A stretch of 64,000 nucleotides of DNA from Streptomyces sp. Ag109_O5-1 (GCF_003814875.1 NZ_RKQF01000001.1:7316001-7380000), one strand, 5' to 3'. Counted from the first letter of the stretch, positions 17,101-25,126 are shown. Made by a program: numbers and translations. The notes: generated from the letters alone by a model not told the origin.

Positions 17101-18700
17101 TGATCCGGCCCTCGTCCACGGCCAGCTTGAGGAGATAGCCGCCGGAGTGCCGGATGGAACGGGGCGTGCCCTGGTCGTCGTAGTCGAAGTCGATGGTGTG
17201 GTCGTTGCGATCCTCGATCCGGGTGAGCAGGGCGATGCCGTCGGGGACGGAGCGGGCGAAGTGGTGGGTGTGGCCGGTGAGGGGATCGGTGATGCGGTAG
17301 GTGCCGTCGTCGTGGCGGGTCAGAGGGCGGCGCGGTCCGGTCTCGGGCATCACCGGGGTGTGGGGTGCGGCGGGGTGGCGGTAGGCGAGCAGCAGGCCGT
17401 CCTCGGTGACGTGGACGATGCCCTGCTCGTCGATCTCCAGGCGCTGGTCGAGGGTGGAGGCCCAGGACGGTCCGAACCACCAGCCGCAGCGGTAGTCGGA
17501 GGCGACGCGGCGGGTCAAGGCAAGCGGCAGCAGGCCGGGCAGTTCGATGTCGGTCTGCAGGAGGTACATGGCGCCGGTGGCCATGTCGACGGGGTCGCTG
17601 CCCTTGGAACGCACCACACTCTTTAGCCGGTTGAACGCACCCTCGGCGCCCTCTGCCAGCATCCCCCGGGCGTTCTTACCGAGGCCGCGCATGACGAGGC
17701 TCATGGCCTTCATGCCGCCGCGGAGGTTCTTCATCTCCTTGAGGCTCTTGGCGAGTTTGCCCAGCGACGTGATGCCCTTGCCGCCGGGTATGCAGTCCAT
17801 GGCCGCGAAGGCTACGTCCCATAGGGATGCCTGGCCTTTTGAGTATTTGTAGAGGGTGTCCGCGAGGACCACGAGGGCGGCGACCAGCACGATCGCGCCG
17901 AGGATCGGCCCGCCGATGATCATCGCGATGATGCCGACGATCGCAACGACGACCTTGCAGACGGTGACGATGGTGTCCCAGTTGTCCTCGAACCAGTGGC
18001 CGACGTCCTGCCACCAGTGCCGGTTCGGGATCCCCGCGTCCGACGCCTCGTCGATCTTCCGCTTCGCCTCACCCGCCGCCTCGTCGCGCATCTTCCGCGC
18101 GTCCTCGGCCATCCTCTTCGCCGCGTCGAGGGCGCTCTGCGCGGTGGTGACGTCCGACTGGGCCTTGGTGTGGGCGGACTTGGCGCTCTGCACGTCCCGG
18201 GTGGCGGCCCGCACCTTCGCCTCGTCCGGCTTGTCGGCGCTCGACTTGCTGCCGGTGGGGTCGTCCTTGTACTTGTCGGATTCCTTCGTCGCCTGCGTCA
18301 CCCACGAATCGGCCGAGGAGAGACGGGACTTGGCGGAGGACAGGTCGGACTGGGCCTCCTTCGCCTTGGCGAGGGCCTTGTCGGCGAGTGCCTGGGCGCG
18401 CTCCAGCTTGGGCCAGTAGTCCGCGAGGGCGTCGCCGCACAGCTCGTAGGACTTCTTCAGCTTCTTCAGGTTCTTCGGGACGTCCTTGAACTGCTCCTTG
18501 AACACCTCGGCCGATTTACCGGCCCACTGCAGGAGCGTGTCCTCGCCGGCCATGCCCTTGACCAGACGCAGGGCGTCGGAGACGTCGTCGGCGAAGGTGT
18601 GCAGCTGGGTGGCGAGGGTGCGGACGCGCTGCGGATCGCCGGGGGTCGGGTCCCTGTCGAGGTCGAGTGGATGCCAGTCCGCCGGTCGGTACCCCGCCAT
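14141..18700 (-). CDS. RHS/YD-repeat polymorphic toxin with T7SS-type N-terminus and RNase C-terminus
   Basis: A 1,519-residue secreted toxin candidate. Residues 1-25 (DWHPLDLDRDPTPGDP) and the WXG100-like helices to about 110 fit the putative type VII secretion signal family. A long Ala/Lys coiled coil follows (about 110-235), then a hydrophobic segment (243-290), a DUF6531-like start (DPVDMATGAMYL, about 366), many YD repeats (430-1330) and the RHS core motif (about 1337-1375, ending DPLGL). The last 120 residues resemble the barnase/RNase Sa fold: Glu1464 in YKEWDV, Arg1486 and Arg1490 in RGPERLL, His1507 in PDHYGTF. An insert with two cysteines separates Glu and the first Arg. I chose ATG 18700 over 18736 because the family begins near the DW motif. 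The barstar gene follows at once. Confidence 0.93.
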   Translation of the reverse strand: MAGYRPADWHPLDLDRDPTPGDPQRVRTLATQLHTFADDVSDALRLVKGMAGEDTLLQWAGKSAEVFKEQFKDVPKNLKKLKKSYELCGDALADYWPKLERAQALADKALAKAKEAQSDLSSAKSRLSSADSWVTQATKESDKYKDDPTGSKSSADKPDEAKVRAATRDVQSAKSAHTKAQSDVTTAQSALDAAKRMAEDARKMRDEAAGEAKRKIDEASDAGIPNRHWWQDVGHWFEDNWDTIVTVCKVVVAIVGIIAMIIGGPILGAIVLVAALVVLADTLYKYSKGQASLWDVAFAAMDCIPGGKGITSLGKLAKSLKEMKNLRGGMKAMSLVMRGLGKNARGMLAEGAEGAFNRLKSVVRSKGSDPVDMATGAMYLLQTDIELPGLLPLALTRRVASDYRCGWWFGPSWASTLDQRLEIDEQGIVHVTEDGLLLAYRHPAAPHTPVMPETGPRRPLTRHDDGTYRITDPLTGHTHHFARSVPDGIALLTRIEDRNDHTIDFDYDDQGTPRSIRHSGGYLLKLAVDEGRISTLTLANAGDDGTDVVVKRYRYTDGNLTETINSSGLPLRFTYDDRLRVTSWEDTNHSRYHYTYDNLGRCLSEGGEAGHISIGLAYDGVDPAWPGCRVTTVTTAAGAVSRFIIDDRCLVVAESDPLGGRVTTAYDAHQHVIETTDPLGYRTSFANNEVGQPVEVTRPDGSVVRIAYDERRRPTRLVMPDGATWLYTNDERGNVIAVTDPTGSTTRFRRAGDGSLVEALDAAGRVSTYTNNAAGLPLAITDGLGNTTRYAYNAFGLTVAVTDALGHETRLARNIEGLPVSRTDPDGSHESWEYDGEGNCVRHVDAVGQVSTFEYTHFDRLSVRTGPGGERLAFTHDADLRITQVTNPQGLVWNYTYDAAGRLLAESDFDGRTTRYTYDAAGRMATRTNALGQSIRYKRDPLGQITAKDVDGAVTHFTYTANGSLTGAVGPDSTLRVELDAAGRRVRETVDGRTIGFGYDAAGNRTLRTTPSGAQSDWAYDVAGRTVRLATQGHTVDFEHDAADRETVRHIDGALILSRAYDSLDRLVQQHGTAAGDRRVTERSYVYRADGYLTGVQDARTGDRRFDLDVQGRVTTVHATGWSERYGYDSAGNQTEAEWPASHPGHEATGPRQYTGTRLTQAGGVHYEYDAQGRVVVRRKTRLSRKPDVWRYEWSPEDRLTAVTTPDGSRWRYTYDPLGRRTAKLRLDADGETVLERTVFTWDGNALCEQTTEQRHMGVHTTLTWNHDGLTPLSQSERVWAATAPQDTIDERFFAIVTDVVGTPTELISPAGEVHWHTRTTLWGTTAWNRDASAYTPLRFPGQYHDPETGLHYNHHRHYDPETARYTSPDPLGLLPAPNPVAYVHNPHTWSDPLGLAPLCHLHGGDTGSPGGLGILPGPAPQKAADMLDKVNARSGGIGKVDGYHGNANWGNNLSALPGGKYKEWDVNAKVDLPQCSAPGCGKEIRGPERLLTPKDGPGPAYYTPDHYGTFYYVGEFTG

Positions 18701-19045
18701 GTCCCGCAACCCCCGTCGCGTTCGCCCCGTCAACAACGCTGATCGCTGGCGAAGTTACAGGTCCGGTCGGTTGGAAGTGAAGGCCGTCCCGTGATCAAAG
18801 GGGGGAGCAACGGCTGCGAGCGTAACTCTTTGCAGGGGCCAAGCGTGCGGCCACGGACTGCTGTCGCCATGTCACAGTCTGGCAACCAATACCCCGTCGA
18901 GTAACTGCAGTTGACCCCTTATTACCCTGCTTCTGCACACTTCGTAGGAACGGCGTTCAGTCGTTCGCTCTGGTGTCTTCGGCGCTAATCCGGCTACCGT
19001 ATCCGGTGCTTTCTTCGACATCACCCGCCCCATCAGGAGCCCACT
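18701..19045. other. Divergent intergenic region between toxin and T7SS-type cluster
   Basis: No gene found in 345 bp. It must carry the promoters of both the RHS toxin (minus) and the lipoprotein operon (plus). It is less GC-rich than the surroundings in places (for example TTACCCTGCTTCTGC). I see no clear hairpin or operator. Confidence 0.5.
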
Positions 19046-19705
19046 GTGACCCGCCGCCCTCGCCTGCTCACGACAGCAACCGCCGGAGTGGCGGTGGCGC
19101 TTCTGCTCGCCGGCTGCGGCGGAGGGGGAGGAAGTTCCAAGGCGAATGACAAGATCGCGGGAGCGGACACGGGGTCGTCGGCACCGGGTTCGCCCAGTAC
19201 TTCGGCTTCGGCGACTGAGCCGGGGCGGCCGAAGATCACGTTGCCGTCGGATATGACGTTGACCTTCGAGGGCGGCCAGACGGGGGACGCGGTGAAGGAC
19301 GCGGTGCTCGCGGACGGTGCGGAAAGGGCGCGGGCGGAGGACGCCGCTATCACCGGGACAGATCCCAAGGGTGCGGGACTCGCCTACTACAACACCGGTA
19401 AGGCTCTTGAGGCCACGCTGTCCTGGGTTGCCCAGTTCAAGAAGGCCAATGTCACGATCACCGGCGTTGTCCGGTACTACGACCGCAAGGTGACGCTCAA
19501 GAGCAAGACGTCGGCCATCCTCACGTTCTGCGGTGATGAGAGCAAGGGCTTCAGCAAGAACAAGAAGACCGGAAAGATCAACAAAACGCCTGTCAACAAG
19601 GACAGCTACGTCTCGTACAACACGAGGCTCGACAAGAACTCCGACGGCGTCTGGCAGACATCGCAGATTATTTCCATCAGGGGGGCAGCTCAGTGTCAGC
19701 CGTAG
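19046..19705 (+). CDS. Lipoprotein of unknown function, first gene of T7SS-type cluster
   Basis: A 219-residue secreted lipoprotein. The signal sequence ends in the lipobox LLAGC, followed by a Gly/Ser linker. The mature part has a fold like secreted nuclear-transport-factor-2-type proteins (inference from YYNTGKALEATLSWVAQFKK and the beta-rich end), and two cysteines far apart. GTG 19046 has the ribosome site AGGAG. It overlaps the next gene by 13 bp. A broken relative of its last third lies at 23875-24023, so this gene was once present twice. Confidence 0.85.
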   Translation: MTRRPRLLTTATAGVAVALLLAGCGGGGGSSKANDKIAGADTGSSAPGSPSTSASATEPGRPKITLPSDMTLTFEGGQTGDAVKDAVLADGAERARAEDAAITGTDPKGAGLAYYNTGKALEATLSWVAQFKKANVTITGVVRYYDRKVTLKSKTSAILTFCGDESKGFSKNKKTGKINKTPVNKDSYVSYNTRLDKNSDGVWQTSQIISIRGAAQCQP

Positions 19706-20721
19706 CCAGAGGAACCGCATGTGCTTTCGTCGCCGGCATTGTGTTGTGGACCTCCGGGCCGGCGGCTTGGGCCACCATCACTCCTGGGGGAGGCTCTGGC
19801 ACCAACAGCCAGGTGAACGGTGATCAGAAGAACGGCGAGCTTTCCGCGACCGCCGGTGCCGTCGTCTACGACCTTTCCAAGAACGGTTCCGGGACGTCGA
19901 CCGGGGCGGTGACGCCGACCACGACGTGGACCCCGCCGGCCTGTTACTACGCGCCCAAGTACTCACCTGATGCGCTTGAGGCCTATCTGACACCGATCTG
20001 GGAGGCCGACTCGACGGGTTACGAGTGGGATGCCTCGCAGCGCGATCGCTACGTCAACGGGCACCCGTACAAGGATTTCAACAAGGACAAGGCCGGTAAA
20101 GGCTACTGGTGGGACTCGTACGTCACGAAGGGTCGTGAGGGAGACCCCGGCGCACTCGACTGCACGAAGCCCATCTTCTGGGTGGACACAGGAAACAAGC
20201 CGCCGGCCGACATCCCCCAGGCGGTCACCCCGGAGATCCTCTCCCAACTCGCCTACAACGAGATCCGCGTACCCGGTACGAAGGTGACCCTGGCCCCGGC
20301 GGACAAGACGAAGGTCAACCTTCCCACCTGGGCCTGGCTGGACAGCGCCGCGTTCAGGCCGGTCTCCGTCACTGCGTCCGTCCCCGTGTTGGGCATCAGC
20401 GCCACCACCACCGCCACGCCGTACTCACTCGAGATCGACCCCGGTACCTCGGATGCGGTGACGTATCCGTCCTCGGGTGTCTGCGAATTCAAGAACGGCA
20501 GCATCGGTGAGGCCTATGCCAAGGGGAAGGCCGACGAGACGCCACCCTGTGGGGTGAAGTACCTGCGGTCCTCGGGCACGGGCTCGTACCCGCTCAAGGC
20601 CACGATCACCTGGAAGATCAGCTGGACCGGCACAGGAGGGTCGGGCGGACCCCTGGACGACGGGACTTTCGGGGCCACCCAGGATGTCATCGTGCAGGAG
20701 ATCCAGTCCGTCAACAGGTGA
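19693..20721 (+). CDS. Secreted protein of unknown function
   Basis: A 342-residue protein from GTG 19693, with ribosome site AGGGGG. The N-terminus is a typical signal peptide ending near PAAWA. The mature part begins with a Gly/Asn-rich stretch and has many aromatic residues and paired cysteines (ACYYAPKYSP; CTKPIFWVDTG). No enzyme motif is seen. By position, between a lipoprotein and a WXG100-like gene, it may form an extracellular part of the same system. The 13-bp overlap with the lipoprotein gene indicates joint translation. Confidence 0.8.
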   Translation: MSAVARGTACAFVAGIVLWTSGPAAWATITPGGGSGTNSQVNGDQKNGELSATAGAVVYDLSKNGSGTSTGAVTPTTTWTPPACYYAPKYSPDALEAYLTPIWEADSTGYEWDASQRDRYVNGHPYKDFNKDKAGKGYWWDSYVTKGREGDPGALDCTKPIFWVDTGNKPPADIPQAVTPEILSQLAYNEIRVPGTKVTLAPADKTKVNLPTWAWLDSAAFRPVSVTASVPVLGISATTTATPYSLEIDPGTSDAVTYPSSGVCEFKNGSIGEAYAKGKADETPPCGVKYLRSSGTGSYPLKATITWKISWTGTGGSGGPLDDGTFGATQDVIVQEIQSVNR

Positions 20722-20761
20722 GGGATGCGTCAGCCGGGGCGTCCCGGCTGTAGGAGGCGTC

Positions 20762-21085
20762 ATGGGGGACAGGACCCGGATCGACGATCTCGACGTGCTC
20801 AAGACCGTTTCCACGGGCATCACGAAGATCGTCGATGAACTGGGGCGGCTCGACGACAAGGACAAGTACGGCTGGAGCCGTGAGGTCATCGGTCATGAAG
20901 AACTCACCGACCGGCTCGACGACTTCGCCGGTAACTGGGACTACAAGCGGGGGAAGCTCGAAGGGGAGTTGAGCAAGCTCGCGGGGATCACGAAGGCCGC
21001 GTCCGAGGCGTACGAACAGATAGACACCGACCTCGCCAACGCGGTCCGCAAACAGGAGCAGAAGCCCCAGAAGCAAGGCGGATGA
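20762..21085 (+). CDS. WXG100-like small helical protein
   Basis: A 107-residue, mostly helical and charged protein without signal peptide. It starts at ATG 20762 with TAGGAGG ahead. The pattern LDDFAGNWDYKRGKLEGELS around the single Trp-x-x-x-Arg resembles the turn region of WXG100/ESAT-6-like proteins of Actinobacteria, and the length fits. Such proteins pair with, or are secreted with, type VII effectors. It overlaps the next gene by 4 bp, consistent with being the helper partner of that large protein. Confidence 0.75.
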   Translation: MGDRTRIDDLDVLKTVSTGITKIVDELGRLDDKDKYGWSREVIGHEELTDRLDDFAGNWDYKRGKLEGELSKLAGITKAASEAYEQIDTDLANAVRKQEQKPQKQGG

Positions 21086-22518
21086 TGTCCCGACCCAAGG
21101 ACTGGTCGCCGGTCGAACTGGACTCGGATCCGGTGTCTGGAGACCCCGATGCCGTAGCGAAGCTGGGTCGGCGCTTCCGTTCGGTGGCCGATGCCATCAG
21201 GAAGCAGACAGGCAACATCGAAGCCCTCTGCGGTGTGGAGGGTTGGCAGAGCGACGCGGCCGACGAGTTCCGCAAGACGGCTGAGGGGACCGTCGGACGG
21301 CTGAAGAAGGTCCTGGACCGCTTCGAGACGGCTGCCGACCTCCTGGGCGAGCAGGCCGACCTGCCGGACGAGAAGTACGCCTCCGTCCTGTCGTCATCCC
21401 AGCAGGCGGCGGACAAGGCCCGCAACGACGCCGAACGTGACCGCGAGGAGCGGGACCGACTCGGAAAATCGCTCGATGCCCTGGACAAGTCCGCGGACGA
21501 CTACGAACAGAAGAAACACGACCTGACGACGAAGCGGGACGAGGTCGACGGTCGTATTCAGGACGCCATCAAGCGGGTGCACGCCGCCAAGAACGCCCGC
21601 AACCGGGCCGGGGAGAAGGCGGCCCGGGCACTGGAAGCGCTCATCGACCACGACAAACTGAAGGACTCCACCTGGGAGAACATCAAGGGGGCACTGAAGA
21701 GCGTCGCGGACATCGCCGGCTGGGTGGCGACAGCCTGCGCCCTCGCTTCGCTGTTGGTGGGCTGGATCCCGGTGATCGGCTGGGCCCTGGCGGGTGTACT
21801 GGACGCGATCGCTCTGCTTGCGACGGTGGTGTCCCTCGCCTGCCACCTGGTGCTCGTCTTCTCCGGTGACGCGAGCATCGCCGACCTGGTCCTGGACGGC
21901 GTGGCACTGCTGACGCTCGGGCTGGGGCGGGCCGCGTTGAGCGCGGGCAAGGCGGCTGCGGCGGGCGTGCGGGGTGTTCAGACGGCGAGCCGCTCCGCCC
22001 GTGCGGACTTCCTCGCCGCCAACACGCTGACCGGTAGATCGGCTAAGGCGGCCAACACGCTGAAGGGCAAGGCCACCAAGGTCGCCAACGAGGCCGCCGA
22101 AGAGGCGTCACGGAGACTCGCGGGTGACCTGCCCGGAGCTTTCGGGAAACTGCGGGAGTTCCAGCATGTTCTGAATCCCGGGGTGGTCTACAGGGACACG
22201 GTGGACGCGGTGAAGGGACTCAAGGACTTCAAGGATGCCGGCAAGCTGTTCGGCAGGGACGCCTGGCGGGGAGTCCGGCCCTTCGGGAACCCGGAGTGGG
22301 TCGAGTCCAGCAAGGCGCTGAAAGAGGTACCGATTCTCGGGAAGTTCGAAAGCATGGGCGGAATGAAGTTCACCGACTATGTGCGGTCCGCCGGACAGAG
22401 GTGGCTCGGGTACACCGTCGCGGCCACCGCCATCGACGGAAATGACAAGCTCCACGGCCTCACAGAATGGGATAATCCGTACAACAAGTGGAAGTCCGCT
22501 TGGACGGTGGGCTCGTGA
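21082..22518 (+). CDS. Putative T7SS-secreted effector with unassigned C-terminus
   Basis: A 478-residue protein with the same start layout as the RHS toxin: DWSPVELDSDPVSGDP at residues 7-22, a WXG-like segment (GWQSDAADEF), then a charged coiled coil to about 190. Residues 213-265 are strongly hydrophobic (two to three helices), followed by Ala/Lys-rich helices and a C-terminal part from about 340 with many Trp and Asp (ending WDNPYNKWKSAWTVGS). I do not recognise a toxin fold in the end, so a pore-forming action through the hydrophobic part is as possible as an enzyme. Starts at 21082 or 21085; the former overlaps the preceding stop (ATGATG). Confidence 0.82.
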   Translation: MMSRPKDWSPVELDSDPVSGDPDAVAKLGRRFRSVADAIRKQTGNIEALCGVEGWQSDAADEFRKTAEGTVGRLKKVLDRFETAADLLGEQADLPDEKYASVLSSSQQAADKARNDAERDREERDRLGKSLDALDKSADDYEQKKHDLTTKRDEVDGRIQDAIKRVHAAKNARNRAGEKAARALEALIDHDKLKDSTWENIKGALKSVADIAGWVATACALASLLVGWIPVIGWALAGVLDAIALLATVVSLACHLVLVFSGDASIADLVLDGVALLTLGLGRAALSAGKAAAAGVRGVQTASRSARADFLAANTLTGRSAKAANTLKGKATKVANEAAEEASRRLAGDLPGAFGKLREFQHVLNPGVVYRDTVDAVKGLKDFKDAGKLFGRDAWRGVRPFGNPEWVESSKALKEVPILGKFESMGGMKFTDYVRSAGQRWLGYTVAATAIDGNDKLHGLTEWDNPYNKWKSAWTVGS

Positions 22519-22537
22519 CAGGCAGAAGGATTCCCGA

Positions 22538-23140
22538 GTGAGCGACGACGTGGCGTGGCAGTGTCTGATCGCCGAGCCCGAAGGCAGCATCAGACTTCCC
22601 GTGGGCCAGGACGCGGAGTTCGGGGAGTGGTCCAAGCAGGCGGCCCGGAATCACCTGGGTGCAGACGCACCGCGAAGTGAACTCCGCGAGCTGGCATCGT
22701 CGTTGGCGCGCGTGGCGGCCACGGCCGAGCTGGGGGATCCCACCTTCGCCTACGCCTTTGTGATCGATGCGGCGAAGGCGTTGACCGCCGTGTACGAGGT
22801 CCACGACTACGACGGCGATGGATACCGCTCCGTGGATCGTCTGCAGGATCTCCTGGCGGACGTCCTGCCCTCGTCCCCCGAGCGCCGCAGCGTGACCGAG
22901 GTGAACCTGCCGGTCGGTCCCGGTGTACGGGTTCAGGAACTTCTCTCGGTCGAGACGGGGTCGCTCTTCAAGAAGAAGACGATGACGGAGACGGTCACTT
23001 ACGCGGTGATCCCGCCACAGGTCGACAACATCCTGGTCCTCCGGATGACGTGGACGAACCTCGTCTTCGGCGAAGCGCTGCTGGAGTTGGCGCAGACACT
23101 GGCCGAGTCGTTGGAACTTGCCGAGATCAAGGAAGGCTGA
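22538..23140 (+). CDS. Unknown cytoplasmic protein, paralogue of the next gene
   Basis: A 200-residue soluble protein from GTG 22538 (ribosome site AGAAGGA). It has no signal peptide or membrane span. Its C-terminal 90 residues (from about LPVGPGVRVQEL) share length, spacing and end pattern with the next protein (both finish with a beta strand plus a helix of the type ALxxLxxxxAxSL). Following an effector candidate, the pair could be immunity or chaperone proteins. That role is inferred from position alone. Confidence 0.78.
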   Translation: MSDDVAWQCLIAEPEGSIRLPVGQDAEFGEWSKQAARNHLGADAPRSELRELASSLARVAATAELGDPTFAYAFVIDAAKALTAVYEVHDYDGDGYRSVDRLQDLLADVLPSSPERRSVTEVNLPVGPGVRVQELLSVETGSLFKKKTMTETVTYAVIPPQVDNILVLRMTWTNLVFGEALLELAQTLAESLELAEIKEG

Positions 23141-23143
23141 GGA

Positions 23144-23740
23144 ATGGCGGATGCCGTCGCCGACGGCGGCCGTACCGACGGAGAAAACGTCCCGCCGAGC
23201 GATTACGGCCTGGTCGTTCCTGACGGCTGGTTCAGGATTCCACTCGAACCCGACGGCTGGAAGGCTCCGATTCGCGCACTTGCCGATCGGGTCTTCGAGG
23301 GCCAGGACGATGCCGTCCTGCTCAAGCGGGAATTCGTCAAGGCCGTACGCACTCGTGCGGAAGAGGGCTACAAGAACGGCGGCGTCGAGCTCTACATCTC
23401 GACGACCTCTGTCGGCCCGGTGCCCCTGTCCTCCTCTCTCCTCGTCACCGTCGCCCCTGATGGGGAGGACGTCCGCCTCGCAGCGAGGGGCCGGTCCCAG
23501 GAGATCACCGACGTCGTTCTCCCCTTCGCGGGACCCGCGACCATGCGGCGCACCCGTACCGTGCCGGACGCCGACGACTCGACGGGCAACCAACTGCCTG
23601 TGACGGTCGTCGACTACGCGGTCAAGGTGCCGAACACCCAAGCCGTCCTACTGCTCACGTTCTCGACGTCCTTGGACATGTTCGCCGACGCCCTGGTCGA
23701 CCTGTTCGAGGCGGTCGCCAAGTCACTGCACTGGAAGTGA
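23144..23740 (+). CDS. Unknown cytoplasmic protein, paralogue of the preceding gene
   Basis: A 198-residue soluble protein, three bases after the preceding gene and surely in one operon with it. Near the start it has VPDGWFRIPLEPDGW, a pattern I associate with unclassified proteins of actinobacterial secretion loci. The C-terminal half matches the architecture of the 22538 product. There is no catalytic motif. As the last intact gene of the cluster, it may be an immunity or secretion-linked chaperone protein. Confidence 0.78.
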   Translation: MADAVADGGRTDGENVPPSDYGLVVPDGWFRIPLEPDGWKAPIRALADRVFEGQDDAVLLKREFVKAVRTRAEEGYKNGGVELYISTTSVGPVPLSSSLLVTVAPDGEDVRLAARGRSQEITDVVLPFAGPATMRRTRTVPDADDSTGNQLPVTVVDYAVKVPNTQAVLLLTFSTSLDMFADALVDLFEAVAKSLHWK

Positions 23741-23874
23741 CCACCGCCTGCCCAACCGCCGCATCCGGATCACCGAGAAGCTGACATCAGACAGGAGCAG
23801 CGCCAACTGCGGGGCCTCGAGTTCATGTGTCCCGCCCACGGTGGCCATCCTCGTCACCACGGCCGTAGTCTGCT

Positions 23875-24023
23875 CGCATCGACAAGGGCGACACGCGGAT
23901 CGGCAAGGCCCGGAACTTCGACCGCAAGGTGATGCTGTCCGAGGCTAAGGTCGACGGAACTCCGATGGTGTCTGGCGGACCACCGACATCGTCTCGCAAG
24001 GGGGAGACTGCTGGCGGCAGTAG
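23875..24023 (+). pseudogene. Remnant of a second copy of the cluster's lipoprotein gene
   Basis: Two short pieces in different frames match the end of the 19046 lipoprotein. The first (near 23880-23955) reads FDRKVML, against YYDRKVTL. The second (23958-24023) reads NSDGVWRTTDIVSQGGDC then a stop, against NSDGVWQTSQIISIRGAAQC. About 50 codons between them are missing. The 5' two thirds of the gene are gone. Confidence 0.75.
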
Positions 24024-24659
24024 TTACTCGTCGAACCACGCCACCAACCGCACGTTCTCATCGCCGTGCACCCCCGCCAGCGTCTCCATTGCCGCCCATA
24101 CCGGGGCCCATGGTCCGTCCTCGGGGACCGCGTCCCGGCGGCAGGCGCGTTCGGCTCGGTAGAGCGTGGTGCCCGTGGTCCACTCCGTGCCCTCCGGATA
24201 GTCGTCGGCCAGGTCCGTCGGCGACGTCGTCAGTGTGTTGATGCCGCTTGCTCTGGCGAAGGCTCTGCTCCAGTCGTGGTGGTGGATCAGGCGCAGGGTG
24301 CCGTCCGGGGCGCGGTGGTAGCGGGTGATGTGCGTGGTGAGGGGGATCGCCGGTTCCGTCCAGTCGACCGCCCTCGCCTCCGGCCAGGTCAGCCAGGTCT
24401 CCGCGAAGGCCGAAGCGGCCCAGGTGGCGTGTTCGGCGTGGACCTCGGGGGACGTGTCCGGCGGGAGGCCGCGGTTCGCCGCCACCGGGCGCCACATGGC
24501 CTGGAAGTCGCGTACTCCGAAGAGGCAGGCGAAGCCGTCGTAGTCCCTCGGCATGCCCAGCATTGAGAGGCTGATCGCCCGGCACCATGCCGTCGCGTCG
24601 TAGTCCAGGCCATCCCGCCAGGTGCGGCACTCCACCCAGCCGTGGATGTCTGTTCCCAT
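24024..24659 (-). CDS. Conserved unknown protein (GTDIHG type)
   Basis: A 211-residue cytoplasmic protein starting MGTDIHGWVECRTW at ATG 24659; the open frame reaches further upstream but without family-like sequence. The Asp-Ile-His motif at the start recurs, as I recall, in uncharacterised proteins of many bacteria and phages, which also share the later FGVRDF-type segment. No function is known to me. Its stop codon lies one base after the lipoprotein remnant, so it marks the edge of the secretion island. Confidence 0.75.
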   Translation of the reverse strand: MGTDIHGWVECRTWRDGLDYDATAWCRAISLSMLGMPRDYDGFACLFGVRDFQAMWRPVAANRGLPPDTSPEVHAEHATWAASAFAETWLTWPEARAVDWTEPAIPLTTHITRYHRAPDGTLRLIHHHDWSRAFARASGINTLTTSPTDLADDYPEGTEWTTGTTLYRAERACRRDAVPEDGPWAPVWAAMETLAGVHGDENVRLVAWFDE

Positions 24660-24796
24660 GGGCCCGATTGTGCCAAGGAGCGCTGAGGTTCGCTTCAGCT
24701 GGCTTCGTCCTGCACGCAGTCTTCCGACGCGCAGCCGCACACTCCTCCACGCATGGTGGCATGGCAATGCTACTGACCGGACGGCGCGCACCGCGC

Positions 24797-25126
24797 TCAA
24801 GCCTCTGGCGCCCAGTAGGACGAGTCCTTGGGTGGTGCGGGGCGGGCGCGCAGGGTGGACAGATCGAAGCCCTCGTCGCCCTCATCGCCGGTGGGCAGGC
24901 GCCCGGACTCGTTCGGGTAGTAGTACAGGCCGTACGACCAGTACTCCGGGAACTCGTGGCACATGAGATCGGGGTACGCAGAGATCTCCGCGTCGTGATA
25001 CCGCTCGTTGATCCTTGCCACGGCTTCCGCCCGGGAAATGCCGAACCGCGAGATCATCTCGTTCGCGATGTCCCGGAAGTACTCGACCATGCCCTCGTCG
25101 AGATCCATCAAGAATTCCGCTGTCAT
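24797..25126 (-). CDS. Unknown small acidic protein
   Basis: A 109-residue acidic protein starting at ATG 25126 (MTAEFLMDLDEGMVEYFRDI). The middle has a helix with ISRAEAVARINERY and a Tyr-rich segment (YWSYGLYYYP), the end is Pro-rich. No signal peptide or known motif. The ISRAEAVARIN segment looks like a small helix-turn-helix, but I cannot assign a family. Confidence 0.65.
   Translation of the reverse strand: MTAEFLMDLDEGMVEYFRDIANEMISRFGISRAEAVARINERYHDAEISAYPDLMCHEFPEYWSYGLYYYPNESGRLPTGDEGDEGFDLSTLRARPAPPKDSSYWAPEA

Noticed and set aside
24066..24566. 166-codon plus-strand frame opposite the GTDIHG-type gene
   Set aside because: The minus-strand protein has the conserved start and a better codon pattern; the plus frame is a shadow.
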